Shown here: piece by piece, positions 5,255 to 5,655 of the stretch
How positions within the stretch are numbered: position 1 is the stretch's first letter
Layout of the letters: each line of letters starts with the position of its first letter
Notes under the pieces: model-generated
What the model was told of the DNA's origin: nothing
What the model saw: the letters and a program-made list of their open reading frames with translations, nothing else
Databases searched by the model: none
Source of the DNA: Brevundimonas sp.
Lineage (GTDB): Bacteria > Pseudomonadota > Alphaproteobacteria > Caulobacterales > Caulobacteraceae
Direction of reading: 5' to 3'
Assembly (NCBI GenBank): GCA_020253595.1
Contig: JADCBH010000125.1
Location: forward strand, 1-5,655
DNA length: 5,655 nt
Translations under genes and position numbers: made by a program

Positions 5255-5655
5255 TCAGCCGGCCCGGTGAGCGGCGACCCTGGCTTCGAGCGTTTCCGCC
5301 AGGATGCGGCCCGTCGGGTGGTCGTCGGTCTGGATCTCGTCGCGGACAACGGCGCGGATGGCGTCGATATGGGCGTCGATCAGGACAAGAGGGGCCGACA
5401 TACGCTTGGCCGGATCGTCCAGAAGCTTGCAGAGCGAGCCGGCAAGCCGGGTCACCAGCGGATACTGGTAGGTCGTGCCAAGGCCCTTGAGGTCATGGGC
5501 GCGAAAATAGACGCCCTCGATGGTCTGGGTGGAGGCGCCATCGCTGCGCACAGCTGCCTGGGCCGCGTCCAGCTTGACGATCTCGTCCTGCAGCCATTGG
5601 CCGAACTGGGACGACATGGCCTTTAGAGCCTCTTCGGCCTTGGCGATGGCGTCCG
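5255..5655 (-). CDS. Hpt domain phosphotransfer protein, possibly 5'-truncated by window edge
   Basis: Small histidine phosphotransfer protein that would relay phosphate between response-regulator receiver domains. Counting from the ATG at 5617, the phospho-acceptor motif AHDLKGLGTTY has His41 (codon 5495-5497), followed by the amphipathic helix VTRLAGSLCKLL. The rest is helical, as expected for the four-helix Hpt bundle, and no other domain is fused. The frame stays open from 5617 to the window edge (12 further residues, DAIAKAEEALKA), which looks like a continuation of the first helix. The true start is therefore probably beyond 5655, and the ATG at 5617 lacks a well-placed ribosome site (GAGG 11 nt away). 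It is not ChpT-like, since it has a plain HxxKG Hpt motif in a short protein. Its partner kinase is not visible. The 3' end faces the DUF2336 gene across 28 bp. Confidence 0.87.
   Translation of the reverse strand, partial: DAIAKAEEALKAMSSQFGQWLQDEIVKLDAAQAAVRSDGASTQTIEGVYFRAHDLKGLGTTYQYPLVTRLAGSLCKLLDDPAKRMSAPLVLIDAHIDAIRAVVRDEIQTDDHPTGRILAETLEARVAAHRAG

Overview
The window reads as a piece of a GC-rich alphaproteobacterial chromosome, most likely from the Caulobacterales (a Brevundimonas- or Caulobacter-like organism). Three things point there. Codon third positions are dominated by G/C. A perfect CtrA-type box (TTAA-N7-TTAAC) sits directly in front of a gene. The gene families seen (TonB with a paired-cysteine C-terminal domain, DUF2336, small Hpt protein) are common in that order. 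The genus is an inference; no rRNA or other marker is present. No mobile element, CRISPR array, tRNA or rRNA was seen.

Layout from left to right: (1) the C-terminal ~60 % of a GTP-dependent PEP carboxykinase (pckG, + strand, cut by the left edge); (2) a 46-nt gap holding a bulged hairpin, then an FAD-dependent amine/amino-acid oxidase of the ThiO/DAO type (+, GTG start); (3) a TonB energy transducer on the - strand, whose 3' end overlaps the oxidase tail-to-tail by 20 bp; (4) a ~250-bp divergent intergenic region with several dyad elements and the CtrA box; (5) a lytic transglycosylase (SLT-fold) gene on the + strand without a signal peptide, followed after 59 nt by (6) a DUF2336 helical-repeat protein on the same strand; (7) after a 28-bp convergent gap, a small Hpt phosphotransfer protein on the - strand running to or past the right edge.

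The left half is metabolism (gluconeogenesis, amine oxidation). The middle is energised outer-membrane uptake (TonB). The right half looks like a small cell-cycle or cell-surface module: a peptidoglycan-cleaving enzyme behind a CtrA box, a DUF2336 protein of unknown role probably co-transcribed with it, and an Hpt phosphorelay protein facing them. The SLT/DUF2336 pair is the part most worth pursuing. The enzyme has no export signal, its upstream frame is closed by a stop codon that lies inside the CtrA box, and the box is so close to the ATG that the mRNA may be leaderless.
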